Positions 5,019 through 5,032 of a DNA stretch of 5,032 nt are shown here, one piece after another (the stretch's first letter is position 1; every line of letters starts with the position of its first letter). Source of the stretch: Bacteroidia bacterium. Lineage in GTDB: Bacteria > Bacteroidota > Bacteroidia > Bacteroidales > VadinHA17. Below the pieces are notes generated by a model. The model worked only from the letters and a program-made list of their open reading frames with translations. It had not been told where the DNA came from and made no database searches. The DNA lies in assembly GCA_026391515.1 (NCBI GenBank), contig JAPLEC010000264.1, positions 1-5,032 of the forward strand, given 5' to 3'. Both the position numbers and the translations under genes were made by a program.

Positions 5019-5032
5019 AGAAAAGACCCGGA

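Overview
The window looks like chromosomal DNA from a member of the Bacteroidota. Four observations support this. The HtpG N-terminus carries the IGHFGLGFYSSFMV version of the Hsp90 ATP-lid motif that I associate with this phylum. Start codons are preceded by A/T-rich leaders with no recognisable Shine-Dalgarno. TAnnTTTG-type -7 elements sit upstream of several genes. The base composition is moderately A/T-rich with very A/T-rich intergenic DNA. I see no transposase, phage gene or CRISPR array, and the gene content looks mostly core.

Layout, left to right. Positions 1-550 (minus) hold the N-terminal third of the chaperone gene htpG, cut by the window edge. Positions 551-745 hold its probable promoter and a compact array of REP-like palindromes (651-733). 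Positions 746-4038 (minus) hold four closely packed genes that read like one operon. In transcription order these are a LytTR-family response regulator (4038-3331), a class-III PLP aminotransferase (3314-2109), a secreted or periplasmic conserved protein (2112-1288, ATGA overlap with the aminotransferase), and a small protein with a degenerate receiver-like domain and a C-terminal membrane anchor (1264-746). Positions 4039-4243 hold the operon's upstream region and the terminator of the next gene. Positions 4244-4513 (minus) encode an HU-type nucleoid protein. Positions 4514-4839 are a 326-bp gap with the HU promoter region, a 63-bp interrupted inverted repeat and the tRNA promoter. Positions 4840-4928 (plus) are tRNA-Ser(UGA), followed by a strong intrinsic terminator and a second, larger interrupted inverted repeat that runs nearly to the end.

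How the genes may work together. htpG, HU and tRNA-Ser are independent housekeeping units. The four-gene cluster combines a DNA-binding response regulator, a metabolic enzyme, an exported protein of unknown function and a membrane-anchored receiver-like protein that lacks the phosphorylation site. No histidine kinase is visible, so the regulator's partner must be encoded elsewhere. The cluster is the best candidate here for an undescribed functional module, but the sequence shows only co-orientation, tight spacing and one stop/start overlap. A shared function is inference.
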